From NCBI GenBank assembly GCA_040382055.1, contig JBEIGE010000014.1, positions 1-64,000 on the forward strand: a stretch of DNA of 64,000 bases, in the 5' to 3' direction. Under the pieces are notes generated by a model, which was not told the DNA's origin, ran no database searches, and worked only from the letters and a program-made list of their open reading frames with translations. The position numbers and the translations under genes were made by a program. Positions 49,708 to 59,827 of this stretch are shown here, piece by piece. Numbering within the stretch: the stretch's first letter is position 1; each line of letters begins with the position of its first letter. Origin of the DNA: JBEIGE01 sp040382055 (GTDB lineage: Bacteria; Pseudomonadota; Gammaproteobacteria; Burkholderiales; Burkholderiaceae_C).

Positions 49708-49811
49708 GGACACCCTTTCGGCAGAAAGAAAAACGGGTAACGGTATCACGCATGTGCCCGCCATTGGGTGCCGGTTCGCTATAACCCCAGTGAACCGCCG
49801 TCGTTGTGATG

Positions 49812-51086
49812 TCAATGTTGTAAAGCCATCGCACAGGCAAAGCCGCTGGCCCAGGCCCATTGAAAGTTGTAGCCACCAAGCCAACCGGTAACGTCCACCA
49901 CTTCGCCTATGAAATACAGACCGGGCTGCTTGAGGCTTTCCATGGTCTGGCTGGAGAGCTCACGCGTGTCCACCCCCCCGGCTGTCACCTCGGCTTTGCG
50001 ATAACCCTCGGTGCCCGTGGGTGTGATGTCCCAGCAGTTAATGCGCTGTGCCATTGCGGCCAGAGCCTTGTCGGCCAGCTCACTCATGGGGCGTTGCACG
50101 GCCGGCGTTGCCAGTTGTCCAGCGGCCTGGCTTTGAGCAACCCAGGTTTCAGCCAGTCGCGAAGGCAAATGCGCGGCCAGCTCATTGGCAATGGTTTTGC
50201 GTGATGTGGCTTTGGCCCGAATCAGCACCTCGTCCATGTCGAGGCCGGGTGCCAGGTTAAGCCGGATCGGGGTGCCGTCTTGCCAGTAACTGGAAATTTG
50301 CAGCACGCCCGGTCCGCTCAAGCCGCGGTGGGTGAACAACAGGTCTTCCCAAAACGAGATGCCAGATTTTTTCTTACTCTTGCCGTTTTTGACAGAAGAA
50401 TTCAAGTCGGTGGAGATTTCAACCGGCAGTGACAGGCCGGACAGCGACGCAAACGGCGCCCAGGCTGTCGCGTCAAAAGTCAATGGCACCAGAGCCGGTC
50501 GCGGGGGTATCACGGCCAGGCCAAATTGGCGCGCCACGCGGTAGCCCAGATCAGTCGCGCCAATCTTGGGTATGGACAGGCCGCCGGTTGCAATGACCAC
50601 GGCCCCGCAACGGATAGACCCCCTTGTGCTCTCTATTTGATAGCTGCTTGTCCTTTTTCCATAGGGGGTATCAGCATGAAATGTCATGGATTTGAAGCTG
50701 CAGGGCTGCCAGCGGGTGACGCCACCGGCCGCGCATTCGGCCAGCAGCATCTGGATCAGGTCTTCGGCTGAGCGGTCACAGAACAACTGGCCCTTGTGTT
50801 TTTCATGGAAAGCAATACCGTGCTTTTGCACCAGTTCAATGAAATGCTGGGGGGTATATCGGGCCAGGGCAGAGCGACAAAAGTGCGGGTTGTCACCCAA
50901 AAAATTGGCAGGCGTTGTGCCCCTGTTGGTGAAGTTGCTGCGTCCTCCGCCCGAAATACGGATTTTCTCGGCCACTTTGTCACTGTGGTCCATCACCAGC
51001 ACTTTGAGGCCGAGCTGACCGGCCACACCGGCACAAAAAAGGCCGGCAGCGCCAGCCCCAACCACCACCACATCAAACGATTCCAT
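49812..51086 (-). CDS. HI0933/YhiN-family flavoprotein (NAD(P)/FAD-dependent oxidoreductase)
   Basis: The 424-residue protein starts with the dinucleotide-binding 'VVVVGAGAAGLFCAGVAGQL' (about 6-25), then 'EKIRISGGGRSNFTNRG' (about 40-56), the HI0933 hallmark. 'AVVIATGGLSIPKIGATDLG' and 'FIGEVVDVTGWLGGYNFQWA' (about 390-410) complete FAD binding. A barrel-like domain sits in the middle. The substrate is unknown; homologues are conserved across proteobacteria. It is separate from cobA (60 bases). Confidence 0.87.
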   Translation of the reverse strand: MESFDVVVVGAGAAGLFCAGVAGQLGLKVLVMDHSDKVAEKIRISGGGRSNFTNRGTTPANFLGDNPHFCRSALARYTPQHFIELVQKHGIAFHEKHKGQLFCDRSAEDLIQMLLAECAAGGVTRWQPCSFKSMTFHADTPYGKRTSSYQIESTRGSIRCGAVVIATGGLSIPKIGATDLGYRVARQFGLAVIPPRPALVPLTFDATAWAPFASLSGLSLPVEISTDLNSSVKNGKSKKKSGISFWEDLLFTHRGLSGPGVLQISSYWQDGTPIRLNLAPGLDMDEVLIRAKATSRKTIANELAAHLPSRLAETWVAQSQAAGQLATPAVQRPMSELADKALAAMAQRINCWDITPTGTEGYRKAEVTAGGVDTRELSSQTMESLKQPGLYFIGEVVDVTGWLGGYNFQWAWASGFACAMALQH

Positions 51087-51146
51087 GGAGTCAAGTTTAG
51101 CGACTTGAACCCGATCGCTTGCGGCAAGCCCCGTATTTGCTGGGCT

Positions 51147-51941
51147 TCAGGCTATGCGCAGGTGTGGCGTGCTGCTGCGTGCCGCTGCAATACCTTGCAC
51201 CACATCACCGACCACAATCACACTGGGGCTGGCAAATGACGCCTCGGTGATGGTGTGGAACAAATTGTCCAGGGTGCAGGTGGTGTGGCGTTGCTCCGGC
51301 AAGCTGACGCTCTGAACAATGGCCACAGGCGTGCTGCCGGGCAGGCCGTGCAGCAGTTCGTCCTGAATGCGGGCCACGCCGGAGATGCCCATGTAAATCA
51401 CCAGCGTGAGCTTGGCCTGGTGAGCGGTAGCAGCCAGGGCACGCCAGTCAGTGCCGGTGTCGCCCGATTTGGCGTGTCCGGTGACAAACACCACGCCGTG
51501 GGCATGGTCGCGGTGGGTCAGGGCAATATTCAGCGAACTCACCGCCGCCAGTCCTGAGGTGATGCCGTTGATGACCGTCACTGCAATGCCTGCTGCCTGC
51601 AGGCTTGCTACTTCTTCGCCACCGCGTCCGAAAATAAACGGGTCACCCCCCTTGAGGCGCACCACAGTTTCACCCTGCAGTGCAGCAGTGACCATCAACT
51701 TCTCGATAAATGACTGCGGTGTCGATTTGCAGCCGCCACGCTTGCCAACATGGACCACCCGCGCACGGGGTGATGCCATGGCCACAATCTCCGGGTTGAC
51801 CAGATCGTCCACCAGCAGCACGGTGGCGGTCTGAATCGCCTTGAGCGCCTTGATGGTGAGTAATTCAGGGTCACCCGGCCCGGCACCCACCAGGGTGACG
51901 GTTGGGACAAACCCGGTTGATGCGTTGTTGTCGTGGCTCAT
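51147..51941 (-). CDS. cobA: Uroporphyrinogen-III C-methyltransferase CobA
   Basis: A 264-residue single-domain SUMT. 'VTLVGAGPGDPELLTIKALK' (about 15-34), 'VVRLKGGDPFIFGRGGEEVA' (about 93-112, SAM-binding) and 'VINGITSGLAAVSSLNIALT' (about 123-142) are standard. It methylates uroporphyrinogen III at C2 and C7 to precorrin-2, the entry to siroheme and cobalamin. It is not fused to CysG dehydrogenase/ferrochelatase. ybiB lies 24 bases upstream in the same direction; in Comamonadaceae this pair often follows nitrate- or sulfite-reductase genes, which need siroheme, but none are in this window. Confidence 0.93.
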   Translation of the reverse strand: MSHDNNASTGFVPTVTLVGAGPGDPELLTIKALKAIQTATVLLVDDLVNPEIVAMASPRARVVHVGKRGGCKSTPQSFIEKLMVTAALQGETVVRLKGGDPFIFGRGGEEVASLQAAGIAVTVINGITSGLAAVSSLNIALTHRDHAHGVVFVTGHAKSGDTGTDWRALAATAHQAKLTLVIYMGISGVARIQDELLHGLPGSTPVAIVQSVSLPEQRHTTCTLDNLFHTITEASFASPSVIVVGDVVQGIAAARSSTPHLRIA

Positions 51942-51965
51942 GGTGTTTCAATCAAATGCGGGATT

Positions 51966-52880
51966 TCATGCAGACGTTTCGGAATTCAACAGCTGCAAGA
52001 TGTGAGCCAGCTGGCAGGCAATGGGCTCTGGCACAGGCAAGTTACCCGCCATCACTTGGCGGATGTAGAGGGCCGTGCTTTTCGCATCTGTGGTTTTGGG
52101 CAGGTCAGGCAGTTCGGTCAGTGACCCCATCTGCGCTGGTTGCAGTTCGACGCGCACTCCGCCGATGTAGCCGTTCATCTGCGGTGTGCGCCGCGCATCG
52201 GCGACCGGCTCGCCCTCGGTACCGCGCAGCAACAGGGCATTGGACTGCATCAACTCAAAGGTTTGCGCCATAGACTGCGCGTACTCCGGGTGTGTGTAAC
52301 TGCTGACCAGCAGGCTTTTGCCGGCTACCGGATTCATGAGCTTGACCAGGCTGTGGGCCGGGTTGCGCAGACCCACGACACGACGGACATCAAGCAAACG
52401 TTGCAAGCCGGGGCACAGCAGCGCTGTGGGTGTAAACATGACCTGTCTGGCTGCTACGGGTTCAATCGCAGACTGCACAGGTATATCAAGGGCTAGAAGC
52501 ACTTCGGATGTATAGACCCGGCTGGATTCGGTGGCAGCGCCGTGGATCAGCACGCTCAGGCCTTCCCGCGCCAGCAGCAAGGCCAGCAACGGCAGCAGGC
52601 CCGGAAGTTTGCGAGCGCCGTTGTAGCTGGGTAGCACCACAACCGGGGCTGTTGTGGCTTGCACAAGGTGCAGGCGTTGCCCGGTGGCATCCAAAAAGCC
52701 GGCCATTTCCTGCGGCGTTTCGCCTTTGATGCGCATGGCCAGGCAAAACCCTCCCACCTCCAGATCGGTCACTGTTCCGTCAAGCACCTGGGCAAACAAG
52801 TCTGCCGCCTGGACGCGCGTGAGCGAGCGGGCACCGTCTTTGCCCCGGCCGATTTCCCTGATGTACTGACTGATGCCCAT
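51966..52880 (-). CDS. ybiB: YbiB/TrpD2-family nucleic-acid-binding protein
   Basis: The 304-residue protein resembles anthranilate phosphoribosyltransferase in fold: 'VTDLEVGGFCLAMRIKGETP' (about 36-55) and 'VVLPSYNGARKLPGLLPLLA' replace the PRPP-binding glycine loop found in TrpD. E. coli YbiB (TrpD2) is a dimer that binds DNA and RNA rather than performing the TrpD reaction. 'LPVPEPIACQLAHILQ' is near the end. It is encoded just before cobA and probably shares its transcript. The functional tie to siroheme synthesis is unknown. Confidence 0.85.
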   Translation of the reverse strand: MGISQYIREIGRGKDGARSLTRVQAADLFAQVLDGTVTDLEVGGFCLAMRIKGETPQEMAGFLDATGQRLHLVQATTAPVVVLPSYNGARKLPGLLPLLALLLAREGLSVLIHGAATESSRVYTSEVLLALDIPVQSAIEPVAARQVMFTPTALLCPGLQRLLDVRRVVGLRNPAHSLVKLMNPVAGKSLLVSSYTHPEYAQSMAQTFELMQSNALLLRGTEGEPVADARRTPQMNGYIGGVRVELQPAQMGSLTELPDLPKTTDAKSTALYIRQVMAGNLPVPEPIACQLAHILQLLNSETSA

Positions 52881-52914
52881 GCCTGGATTGTGGCCTTGTT
52901 GTGATAACTGGAAG

Positions 52915-53070
52915 TTATAAGCTGATGCGAATGAGCTTCTGTAGTTCAGGCAGGCAGGAGCCGATACTGAGGCTGTGCGAGCGCTCAGCCTGATTCATGG
53001 CGTGATCGTCTTGCGGGTCAGTCACCTCAAGGTCAGGCAATATCACAACGATGCGTAAAGCTTCTGTCAT
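52915..53070 (-). CDS. Possible 51-residue small protein of unknown function
   Basis: ATG 53070 would give 'MTEALRIVVILPDLEVTDPQ', then an acidic/Ser-rich stretch and 'CLPELQKLIRISL'. The beginning looks like a beta strand; the rest resembles no family I recognise. It could be a real small gene, the decayed start of a longer gene, or chance. It is in the same direction as ybiB, 34 bases before it, so ybiB's leader overlaps no other feature. No good ribosome site precedes it. Confidence 0.25.
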   Translation of the reverse strand: MTEALRIVVILPDLEVTDPQDDHAMNQAERSHSLSIGSCLPELQKLIRISL

Positions 53071-53142
53071 GGTGTCTGCCCTGCAAGAATCGCGCCATTC
53101 GCAGGTTTTCAAGTGGGCTGCTTACTCTAAACTCGGGGACAA

Positions 53143-54225
53143 ATGGATACACGTCGTGGGAGTCTTTTGGTCTTGGGGTTTGAGTCGTCTTGCGACGAAA
53201 CCGGCGTAGCCCTGGTGGAGTCGAGAGACGACGATCTGCCCGTTTTATGCGCCCATGCCCTTTTCAGCCAGATTGAGATGCATCAGCCCTATGGCGGTGT
53301 GGTGCCAGAACTGGCCAGCCGCGATCACATCCGGCGGGTATTGCCGCTGACCCGGCGGGTTTTGGCAGATTCGGGCCGTTCCCTGGAACAAGTCGATATC
53401 GTGGCTTTTACACGTGGGCCGGGTCTGGCGGGTGCCTTGCTGGTTGGGGCCGGGGTGGCTTGTGCATTGGGGGCTGCCTTGTCCAAGCCGGTGCTTGGCA
53501 TACACCATCTGGAAGGGCATTTGCTGTCGCCTTTTTTAAGTGCCGATCCGCCCCGGTTCCCTTTTGTGGCCTTGCTGGTTTCGGGCGGACATACCCAGCT
53601 GATGCAGGTCAATGGCGTGGGCCAGTATGTGTTGTTGGGTGAGACGATTGATGATGCCGCTGGAGAAGCCTTCGACAAGTCGGCCAAGCTGATGGGGCTG
53701 GACTATCCCGGCGGGGCTGCCTTGTCACAACTGGCGCTAAGCGGTAATCCGGCTGCTTTCAAGTTCCCGCGGCCCTTGCTGCACAGTGGTGACCTTCATT
53801 TTTCGTTCGCAGGGCTCAAAACAGCTGTTTTGACTCAGATTCAAAAACTCCAGCTTCAAGAAGGTTCGGATGTGTTGGCCTGGCCGGCTGCTTTGCGCGC
53901 AGATCTGGCAGCATCTGCCCAGGCCGCCATTGTGGAGGTGCTGGTGAAAAAAACCCTGGCTGCGCTCAGTCAAACCGGTCTGACCAGACTGGTGGTTGCC
54001 GGTGGCGTGGGTGCCAACAGATTACTCAGACAGCATCTCAACGCGCAGTGTCTGGGGCAGGGCGTGCGCGTGCATTACCCGGAGATGGCGTTTTGTACTG
54101 ATAACGGCGCCATGATTGCCATGGCAGCAGCCATGCGTTTGCAGGCGCGTGCGCAAGAGGCCAGCCGCGATTACACCTTTGAGGTGAGACCACGCTGGCC
54201 ACTGGATCAAATTGACCGGCTTTGA
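53143..54225 (+). CDS. tsaD: tRNA N6-threonylcarbamoyladenosine synthase subunit TsaD
   Basis: The 360-residue protein is a complete TsaD. '[20 protein letters not shown]' (about 9-28), '[12 protein letters not shown]' (metal-binding H-x-x-x-H, about 124), '[16 protein letters not shown]' and '[15 protein letters not shown]' (about 284) match the ASKHA-fold family, and '[15 protein letters not shown]' is near the end. With TsaB, TsaC and TsaE it makes t6A37 in ANN-decoding tRNAs, an essential modification. A hairpin terminator follows. Divergent from the small frame at 52915. Confidence 0.95.
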   Translation: MDTRRGSLLVLGFESSCDETGVALVESRDDDLPVLCAHALFSQIEMHQPYGGVVPELASRDHIRRVLPLTRRVLADSGRSLEQVDIVAFTRGPGLAGALLVGAGVACALGAALSKPVLGIHHLEGHLLSPFLSADPPRFPFVALLVSGGHTQLMQVNGVGQYVLLGETIDDAAGEAFDKSAKLMGLDYPGGAALSQLALSGNPAAFKFPRPLLHSGDLHFSFAGLKTAVLTQIQKLQLQEGSDVLAWPAALRADLAASAQAAIVEVLVKKTLAALSQTGLTRLVVAGGVGANRLLRQHLNAQCLGQGVRVHYPEMAFCTDNGAMIAMAAAMRLQARAQEASRDYTFEVRPRWPLDQIDRL

Positions 54226-54228
54226 ATG

Positions 54229-54253
54229 CTCACCCCGTGATGGGGCGAGTTTT
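54229..54253 (+). terminator. Intrinsic terminator-like hairpin after tsaD
   Basis: CTC-A-CCCC and GGGG-C-GAG pair with one mismatch around GTGAT, followed directly by TTTT. It lies three bases after the tsaD stop and 12 bases before the convergent hsp20 stop. The T-run is short, so strength is uncertain. Confidence 0.6.
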
Positions 54254-54264
54254 AGGGACCGCGT

Positions 54265-54645
54265 TCAGTTGATGGTCAACTCAGTCACCGCATTTTGGGG
54301 CAGCTTCTTGGCCAGTCTGAGTGTCAGAACACCGTGTTCCAGCTTGGCTTCACTGGCAGTCACATCAATGTCTTGTGGCAACTCATAGGCCGCTTTGTAA
54401 TGGCGGTTTGCCTCTGCCTTGGTTTCAATGCGGACCACATTGCCTTCAATGCCGATAGTCAGTTGCTCTCTTGAAACGCCGGGAACATCAAAACTCAGGG
54501 CGTAGGAATTTTCGTCCTGCTCTACAGAGCAGCCGACTTGGGCGGCCTTGCGGGTGCTGGCGATCAGGGTGTCGTTCAAAAACTGTTCAGCTGAACGGAT
54601 GGCTGGCATATAAACCGAACGGCGAATCACGGGTGTAAAAAACAT
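54265..54645 (-). CDS. Hsp20/alpha-crystallin small heat-shock protein
   Basis: From ATG 54645 (AGGAGC upstream) the protein has 126 residues. A short N-terminal arm ('MFFTPVIRRSVYMPAIRSAE') precedes the alpha-crystallin domain: 'YALSFDVPGVSREQLTIGIE' (about 47-66), 'NVVRIETKAE' and 'LEHGVLTLRLAKKLPQNAV'. The I-x-I-like tail motif is replaced by 'TELTIN', and the arm is short. Such proteins bind unfolding proteins without ATP. A TTTCAAG (minus-strand CTTGAAA) at 54767 resembles the -35 box of sigma-32 promoters, but no matching -10 is evident. Confidence 0.87.
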   Translation of the reverse strand: MFFTPVIRRSVYMPAIRSAEQFLNDTLIASTRKAAQVGCSVEQDENSYALSFDVPGVSREQLTIGIEGNVVRIETKAEANRHYKAAYELPQDIDVTASEAKLEHGVLTLRLAKKLPQNAVTELTIN

Positions 54646-54798
54646 GGTCAAGCTCCTGGCTATGAAATTAAAAAAACATCAGAACAGTTGCAAGAACCGT
54701 CCCTTAAACTGCGTGTCTATAAACAGCATCAACGCATGAACATGACTTGAGACTGGTAATGACTTTTTTCAAGCGCTCATTGACATGATTTTTTCTTT

Positions 54799-56049
54799 AT
54801 GTCCGGGATTGATAACAACGACCAAGGCACCATCTTGACGCGCCACGCTATCCACCAACTTCAGGAATCGAAAATTCGCGAAGTAGCCAACGCGGGTTTA
54901 GGACGCTCGGATGTGCTGCCATTCTGGTTTGGCGAGGGTGATGAAGTGACGCCCCACTTTATTCGTCAGGCTGCCATCGACGCCTTGCAGTCGGGTGAAA
55001 CTTTTTACGCCCACAACCTGGGCTTGCCTGAGTTGCGCCAGGCGATAGCTGCTTACACCACGCGCCTGCATGGGGCGCAAGGACGCGTAGTCGGGCCTGA
55101 ACGGATCGCCGTGACTGCCGGTGGCGTTAGCGCACTCATGCTGGCCATGCAGGCGCTCATCGATCCGGGTGATGAGGTTGTGGCTGTCACGCCTGTGTGG
55201 CCCAACCTGACTGCGCAGCCCCTGATTCTGGGTGCTCGACTCACCTGTGTGTCCCTCAGGCCGCAGGCAGGTGCCTGGAAGTTGGACATGCAGGCATTGT
55301 TGTCGGCGGTCAGTCACACCACACGCCTGCTGATCCTGAATTCACCCAACAACCCGACCGGCTGGACGCTGAGCCGCGAGGAGCAGCTCACGATCCTGTC
55401 GCATTGCCGGAAAACCGGAACCTGGATACTGGCCGATGAAGTCTATGAACGGCTTTTTTTCGGTCAGCCTGGAGGTACGCAATCCACAATTGGCCAGCAA
55501 GCGCATGATGATTTGCTTTGTGCGCCCAGTTTTCTGGATATTGCTGATCCGCAAGACCGGTTGGTGGTGGCGCACAGCTTTTCCAAAAGCTTCCTGATGA
55601 CGGGGTGGCGCCTGGGTTGGCTGGTGATGCCGGCTGAGATGACCCACGACATGGGCAAGCTGATTGAGTTCAACACCTCGTGCTGCAGTGTTTTTGTTCA
55701 ACGGGCTGGAGTGGCTGCACTGGAGCGGCACGCCGAAGTGACACCGCCCTTGGTCGCCCACCTGAAGACCTGTCGTGACACCCTGCTGCCCTTGTTGTCG
55801 GGCCTGAACGGAGTTGAGGTCGCACCCGCACCCGGTGGCATGTACGCATTTTTCCGTCTGCATGGCTTTGACGACTCCTTGGCAACTGCCAAACGTCTTG
55901 TTATGGATGTCGGGCTGGGCCTTGCGCCGGGTGAGGCTTTTTCGCCGCAAGCCGGGGCCTGGTTGCGCTGGTGCTTTGCTTCCAGAGAGCCTGCCAGGCT
56001 GGTCCTGGGAGTGGATAGGCTCAAGAACTGGCTTTCTGGCTATAATTGA
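54799..56049 (+). CDS. Class I/II PLP-dependent aminotransferase
   Basis: The 416-residue enzyme has the fold-type I features: 'FYAHNLGLPELRQAIAAYTT' (about 74-93), 'NSPNNPTGWTLSREEQ' (about 183), 'WILADEVYERLFFGQ' (Asp for the PLP nitrogen) and 'VVAHSFSKSFLMTGWRLGWL' (about 256-275), with the lysine that holds PLP in S-F-S-K. The closing arginine is in 'WLRWCFASREPARL'. Substrate is unclear; relatives are annotated as aspartate or aromatic aminotransferases. It is divergent from hsp20 and followed by rpsO after 106 bases. Confidence 0.85.
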   Translation: MSGIDNNDQGTILTRHAIHQLQESKIREVANAGLGRSDVLPFWFGEGDEVTPHFIRQAAIDALQSGETFYAHNLGLPELRQAIAAYTTRLHGAQGRVVGPERIAVTAGGVSALMLAMQALIDPGDEVVAVTPVWPNLTAQPLILGARLTCVSLRPQAGAWKLDMQALLSAVSHTTRLLILNSPNNPTGWTLSREEQLTILSHCRKTGTWILADEVYERLFFGQPGGTQSTIGQQAHDDLLCAPSFLDIADPQDRLVVAHSFSKSFLMTGWRLGWLVMPAEMTHDMGKLIEFNTSCCSVFVQRAGVAALERHAEVTPPLVAHLKTCRDTLLPLLSGLNGVEVAPAPGGMYAFFRLHGFDDSLATAKRLVMDVGLGLAPGEAFSPQAGAWLRWCFASREPARLVLGVDRLKNWLSGYN

Positions 56050-56155
56050 ATGGCTTTGCGCTTTGCAGAGCTTCACGTCTGAAGCAGTTCCAGCACCAGA
56101 CGCAAGTTCATGAACCGTGCGACCCTACACAGGCGCTCAACCAACAGGAAATGAA

Positions 56156-56422
56156 ATGATTGCTTCAAGCATCAAAGCCGCTGTCGTTAAAGACAACGCA
56201 CGCCAAGCCGGTGACACCGGAAGCCCCGAAGTACAGGTCGCCTTGCTGACCGCCCGTATCAACGAATTGACTCCCCACTTCAAGACCCATGCCAAAGACC
56301 ACCATGGTCGCCGTGGTCTGCTGCGCATGGTGAGTCGCCGTCGCAAGCTGCTGGATTACCTCAAGGACAAGGATGCTGGACGTTATACAGCGCTGATTAC
56401 CAAATTGGGCTTGCGCAAATAA
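56156..56422 (+). CDS. rpsO: 30S ribosomal protein S15
   Basis: The 88-residue protein starts at ATG 56156 (AACAGGAA upstream). '[20 protein letters not shown]' (about 20-39) and '[20 protein letters not shown]' (about 50-69) match bacterial uS15, which binds the central domain of 16S rRNA. A nearer ATG at 56151 stops at once. The rpsO-pnp order is conserved in proteobacteria; a strong terminator separates them here. Confidence 0.96.
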   Translation: MIASSIKAAVVKDNARQAGDTGSPEVQVALLTARINELTPHFKTHAKDHHGRRGLLRMVSRRRKLLDYLKDKDAGRYTALITKLGLRK

Positions 56423-56442
56423 TTAGGCAGATGAATGACAAG

Positions 56443-56476
56443 CGCCTGAGTTAGTTGTCTAGCTCAGGCGTTTTTT
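56443..56476 (+). terminator. Rho-independent terminator between rpsO and pnp
   Basis: CGCCTGAG (56443-56450) and CTCAGGCG (56463-56470) form an eight-pair stem around a 12-base loop, followed by TTTTTT (56471-56476). It lies 21 bases after rpsO. As in E. coli, some readthrough into pnp is expected. Confidence 0.93.
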
Positions 56477-56623
56477 ACTTCGGAGACGGCATAAACAGTA
56501 CGAAGCTGTGTCATTCCAAGGAAATTTGGCATAAATTTCTCTGGAATGGCATCGTGGACTGTGATGGCGAATCCGGGCTTGTGTGAGGTGGCCTGCACCT
56601 CCTGATTCTTTTGGAGATACACG

Positions 56624-58741
56624 ATGACGATGTTTAATAAAGTAACGAAATCCTTTCAGTGGGGCCAGCACAAGGTCACCATGGAAACCGGCGAAATCGC
56701 CCGTCAGTCCACCGGCGCTGTGCTGCTGGACATGGAAGGCACCGTGGTTCTGGCGACTGTGGTTGCCAAAACCGAAGGCAAGCCTGGCCAGGATTTTTTC
56801 CCTCTGACGGTCGACTACCTTGAGAAGTCCTACGCTGCAGGCAAAATCCCCGGCAGTTTCTTCAAGCGTGAAGGTCGTCCCAGCGAGTTCGAAACGTTGA
56901 CCAGCCGCTTGATCGACCGCCCGATCCGTCCGCTGTTTCCTGAAGGCTTCTTCAACGAAGTGCATGTTGTTGTGCACACGGTTTCCCTCAACCCCGAGGT
57001 GGATGCCGATATAGCCGCCCTGATCGCGGTGAGCGCTGCGCTCTCCATCAGCGGCATTCCATTCACCGGCCCCATAGGTGCGGCCCGCGTAGGTTATGTC
57101 AACGGCGAATATGTATTGAATCCGGGTCAGACCCAGCGCAAAGACTCCATCATGGATCTGGTGGTTGCCGGTACCGAAGCCGCCGTGCTGATGGTTGAGT
57201 CAGAAGCGCAGCAGTTGTCTGAAGAGATCATGCTTGGTGCGGTGGTGTTTGGCCATGAGCAGGGCAATATCGCCATTAACGCCATCCACGAACTGGTGCG
57301 CGATGCAGGCAAACCGGCCTGGGACTGGAAAGCGCCCGCAAAAGATGAAGCGCTGATTGCCAAAATCGACGGTCTTGCCAAAGCCAAGCTCGAAGCCGCT
57401 TATCAGATCCGCAACAAACAGGCTCGCACCCAGGCTTGCCGCGCTGCGTATTCTGATGTGATGGCTGCCTTGAAGGCTGAAGGCGCAGCATTTGACTCCG
57501 TGGCCATCGAAGGTCTGTTGTTTGAAATTGAGGCCAGGATTGTCCGTGGTCAGATCCTTGCCGGCGAGCCGCGCATTGATGGCCGTGATACCCGCACCGT
57601 GCGTGCCATCGAAATCCGCAACAGTGTGTTGCCCCGCACCCATGGCTCAGCCTTGTTCACCCGTGGCGAAACCCAAGCCCTGGTGATCACAACGCTCGGT
57701 ACCGAGCGCGATGCCCAGCGCATTGATGCACTCAGCGGTGACTATGAGGACCGCTTCATGCTGCACTACAACATGCCTCCATTTGCCACGGGCGAGACCG
57801 GTCGCGTGGGTACCCCCAAGCGGCGCGAGATCGGCCACGGTCGTCTGGCCAAGCGTGCACTGGTTGCCGTTCTTCCCACGAAAGAGGAGTTTCCTTACAC
57901 CATGCGTGTGGTCAGTGAGATCACCGAGTCCAATGGCTCTTCCAGCATGGCCTCGGTCTGCGGTGGCTGTTTGTCTTTGATGGATGCCGGTGTGCCCATC
58001 AAGGCGCATGTGGCCGGTATCGCCATGGGCCTGATCAAGCAAGACAATCGTTTTGCCGTGCTAACCGACATTCTGGGTGACGAAGATCACCTCGGCGATA
58101 TGGATTTCAAGGTGGCCGGCACCACCAACGGCATCACTGCGCTGCAGATGGACATCAAAATCCAGGGCATCACCAAGGAAATCATGCAAGTGGCGTTGGC
58201 CCAGGCCAAGGAAGCACGCATGCACATTCTGGGCAAGATGCAAGAAGCCATGGCTGAGGCCAAGACCGAAGTGTCCAACTTCGCGCCCCGCCTGTTCACC
58301 ATGAAAATCAACCCCGAAAAAATCCGCGACGTGATCGGCAAAGGGGGCGCCGTGATCCGGGCTCTGACCGAAGAGACAGGCACCCAGATCAACATCGATG
58401 AAGATGGCACCATCACCATTGCGTCTGCGGATCCCGCCAAGGCCGAAGAAGCCAAGCGTCGTATCGAGCAGATCACCGCTGAAGTCGAAATCGGCAAGGT
58501 CTACGAAGGTCCGATCACCAAGATTCTTGATTTCGGTGCTTTGGTTAACCTGCTGCCCGGTAAGGACGGTCTGCTCCACATCAGCCAGATCGCCCACGAG
58601 CGCGTCGAGAAAGTGACTGATTACCTGTCCGAAGGCCAGATTGTCAAGGTCAAGGTATTGGAGACCGACGAGAAAGGGCGTATCAAGTTGTCCATGAAGG
58701 CCTTGCTTGACCGCCCTGCGCAGAACCCAGATCAGGCTTGA
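56624..58741 (+). CDS. pnp: Polyribonucleotide nucleotidyltransferase (PNPase)
   Basis: The 705-residue protein is a standard PNPase. Two RNase PH-like domains come first ('[20 protein letters not shown]' near 33-52; '[20 protein letters not shown]' near 338-357, phosphate-binding). Then a KH domain with '[20 protein letters not shown]' (about 565-584) and an S1 domain with '[20 protein letters not shown]' near 626. It degrades RNA 3' to 5' with phosphate and is part of the degradosome. ATG 56624 follows TTTTGGAGA. The 200-base leader may hold the autoregulation site typical for pnp (not recognised by sequence). Confidence 0.96.
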   Translation: MTMFNKVTKSFQWGQHKVTMETGEIARQSTGAVLLDMEGTVVLATVVAKTEGKPGQDFFPLTVDYLEKSYAAGKIPGSFFKREGRPSEFETLTSRLIDRPIRPLFPEGFFNEVHVVVHTVSLNPEVDADIAALIAVSAALSISGIPFTGPIGAARVGYVNGEYVLNPGQTQRKDSIMDLVVAGTEAAVLMVESEAQQLSEEIMLGAVVFGHEQGNIAINAIHELVRDAGKPAWDWKAPAKDEALIAKIDGLAKAKLEAAYQIRNKQARTQACRAAYSDVMAALKAEGAAFDSVAIEGLLFEIEARIVRGQILAGEPRIDGRDTRTVRAIEIRNSVLPRTHGSALFTRGETQALVITTLGTERDAQRIDALSGDYEDRFMLHYNMPPFATGETGRVGTPKRREIGHGRLAKRALVAVLPTKEEFPYTMRVVSEITESNGSSSMASVCGGCLSLMDAGVPIKAHVAGIAMGLIKQDNRFAVLTDILGDEDHLGDMDFKVAGTTNGITALQMDIKIQGITKEIMQVALAQAKEARMHILGKMQEAMAEAKTEVSNFAPRLFTMKINPEKIRDVIGKGGAVIRALTEETGTQINIDEDGTITIASADPAKAEEAKRRIEQITAEVEIGKVYEGPITKILDFGALVNLLPGKDGLLHISQIAHERVEKVTDYLSEGQIVKVKVLETDEKGRIKLSMKALLDRPAQNPDQA

Positions 58742-58807
58742 TTCTTTATTGCTATGTAAACAGTAGCCCTGAACCCATATGGGGCAAGGGCAATCAGTGA
58801 AAACACC

Positions 58808-59827
58808 ATGAAAGCTATTGAAATCACCAGCTACGGAGCGCCCGATGTGCTTCGGCTATGCGAGCGACCTGACCCGGTGGCTAGCGCAGGCGAAGTGCTG
58901 ATTCGTGTTGCCGCCAGCGGCATCAACCGCCCCGACGTGTTTCAGCGCACCGGCAATTACCCCGTGCCACCCGGCGCATCGGATATTCCGGGGCTGGAAA
59001 TTGCCGGCGTGATTGTGGACGGTGACGCGCCAGCCATGGCTGAAGCCGGGCTGAAGGTGGGCGACCGCGTTTGTGCACTGGTTGCAGGGGGCGGCTATGC
59101 CGAACTTTGTACGGCACCCGTTGCCCAGTGTTTGCCAGTCCCCAAGGGATTGACGGATATTGAGGCCGCTTCTTTGCCTGAGACATTTTTCACCGTCTGG
59201 AGCAATGTGTTTGACCGCGCTCGGCTGCAAGCTGGTGAAACGCTGCTGATTCAAGGGGGGTCCAGCGGGATTGGCGTCACAGCGATTCAGCTGGCCAAGG
59301 CCATGGGTGCTCATGTTTATGTGACAGCGGGCAGCGATGAGAAATGTGCCGCCTGCTTGAAGTTGGGCGCAGATGCTGCTATCAACTACAAGACACACGA
59401 CTTCAAAGACGAAATCAAGCGACTGACCGATGGCAAGGGTGTCGACGTGATTCTTGACATGGTGGGCGGCAGTTATGTGGCCCGTGAGGTTGAGAGCCTG
59501 GCTGAAGACGGTCGTATTGTCATCATCGCTGTCCAGGGCGGAATCAAAAGCGAATTCAACACCGGACTGGTGTTGCGCAAGCGACTGACCATCACCGGTT
59601 CAACCCTGCGGCCCCGACCGATTGCCTTTAAACAGGCGATTGCCCAGGCTTGCCTGAAAAACGCCTGGCCATTGTTGGAAAGTGGCCGCATCAAGCCGGT
59701 GATCCACAGCACGTTTGCAGCTGTCGATCATGCAGATGCCACGGGCAGTGGTGCTGCGCGTGCCCATACATTGATGGAGTCGAACCAACATATTGGCAAA
59801 ATTGTCTTGACCTGGGTCGCACCATGA
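58808..59827 (+). CDS. NAD(P)H-quinone oxidoreductase (zeta-crystallin/PIG3-like MDR)
   Basis: The 339-residue MDR enzyme has '[20 protein letters not shown]' (about 37-56), '[16 protein letters not shown]', '[20 protein letters not shown]' (NADP loop, about 148-167) and '[20 protein letters not shown]' (about 212). There is no catalytic zinc cysteine/histidine set, as expected for quinone oxidoreductases. It reduces small quinones or enals with NADPH. It overlaps tpiA by four bases, a linkage common in Comamonadaceae, so the two are co-translated. Confidence 0.89.
   Translation: MKAIEITSYGAPDVLRLCERPDPVASAGEVLIRVAASGINRPDVFQRTGNYPVPPGASDIPGLEIAGVIVDGDAPAMAEAGLKVGDRVCALVAGGGYAELCTAPVAQCLPVPKGLTDIEAASLPETFFTVWSNVFDRARLQAGETLLIQGGSSGIGVTAIQLAKAMGAHVYVTAGSDEKCAACLKLGADAAINYKTHDFKDEIKRLTDGKGVDVILDMVGGSYVAREVESLAEDGRIVIIAVQGGIKSEFNTGLVLRKRLTITGSTLRPRPIAFKQAIAQACLKNAWPLLESGRIKPVIHSTFAAVDHADATGSGAARAHTLMESNQHIGKIVLTWVAP

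Noticed and set aside
54646..54798. Sigma-32 promoter or RNA thermometer for hsp20
   Set aside because: A CTTGAAA (minus strand, 54767-54773) matches a -35 element, but no CCCAT-type -10 follows at the right distance and no convincing hairpin masks the ribosome site.
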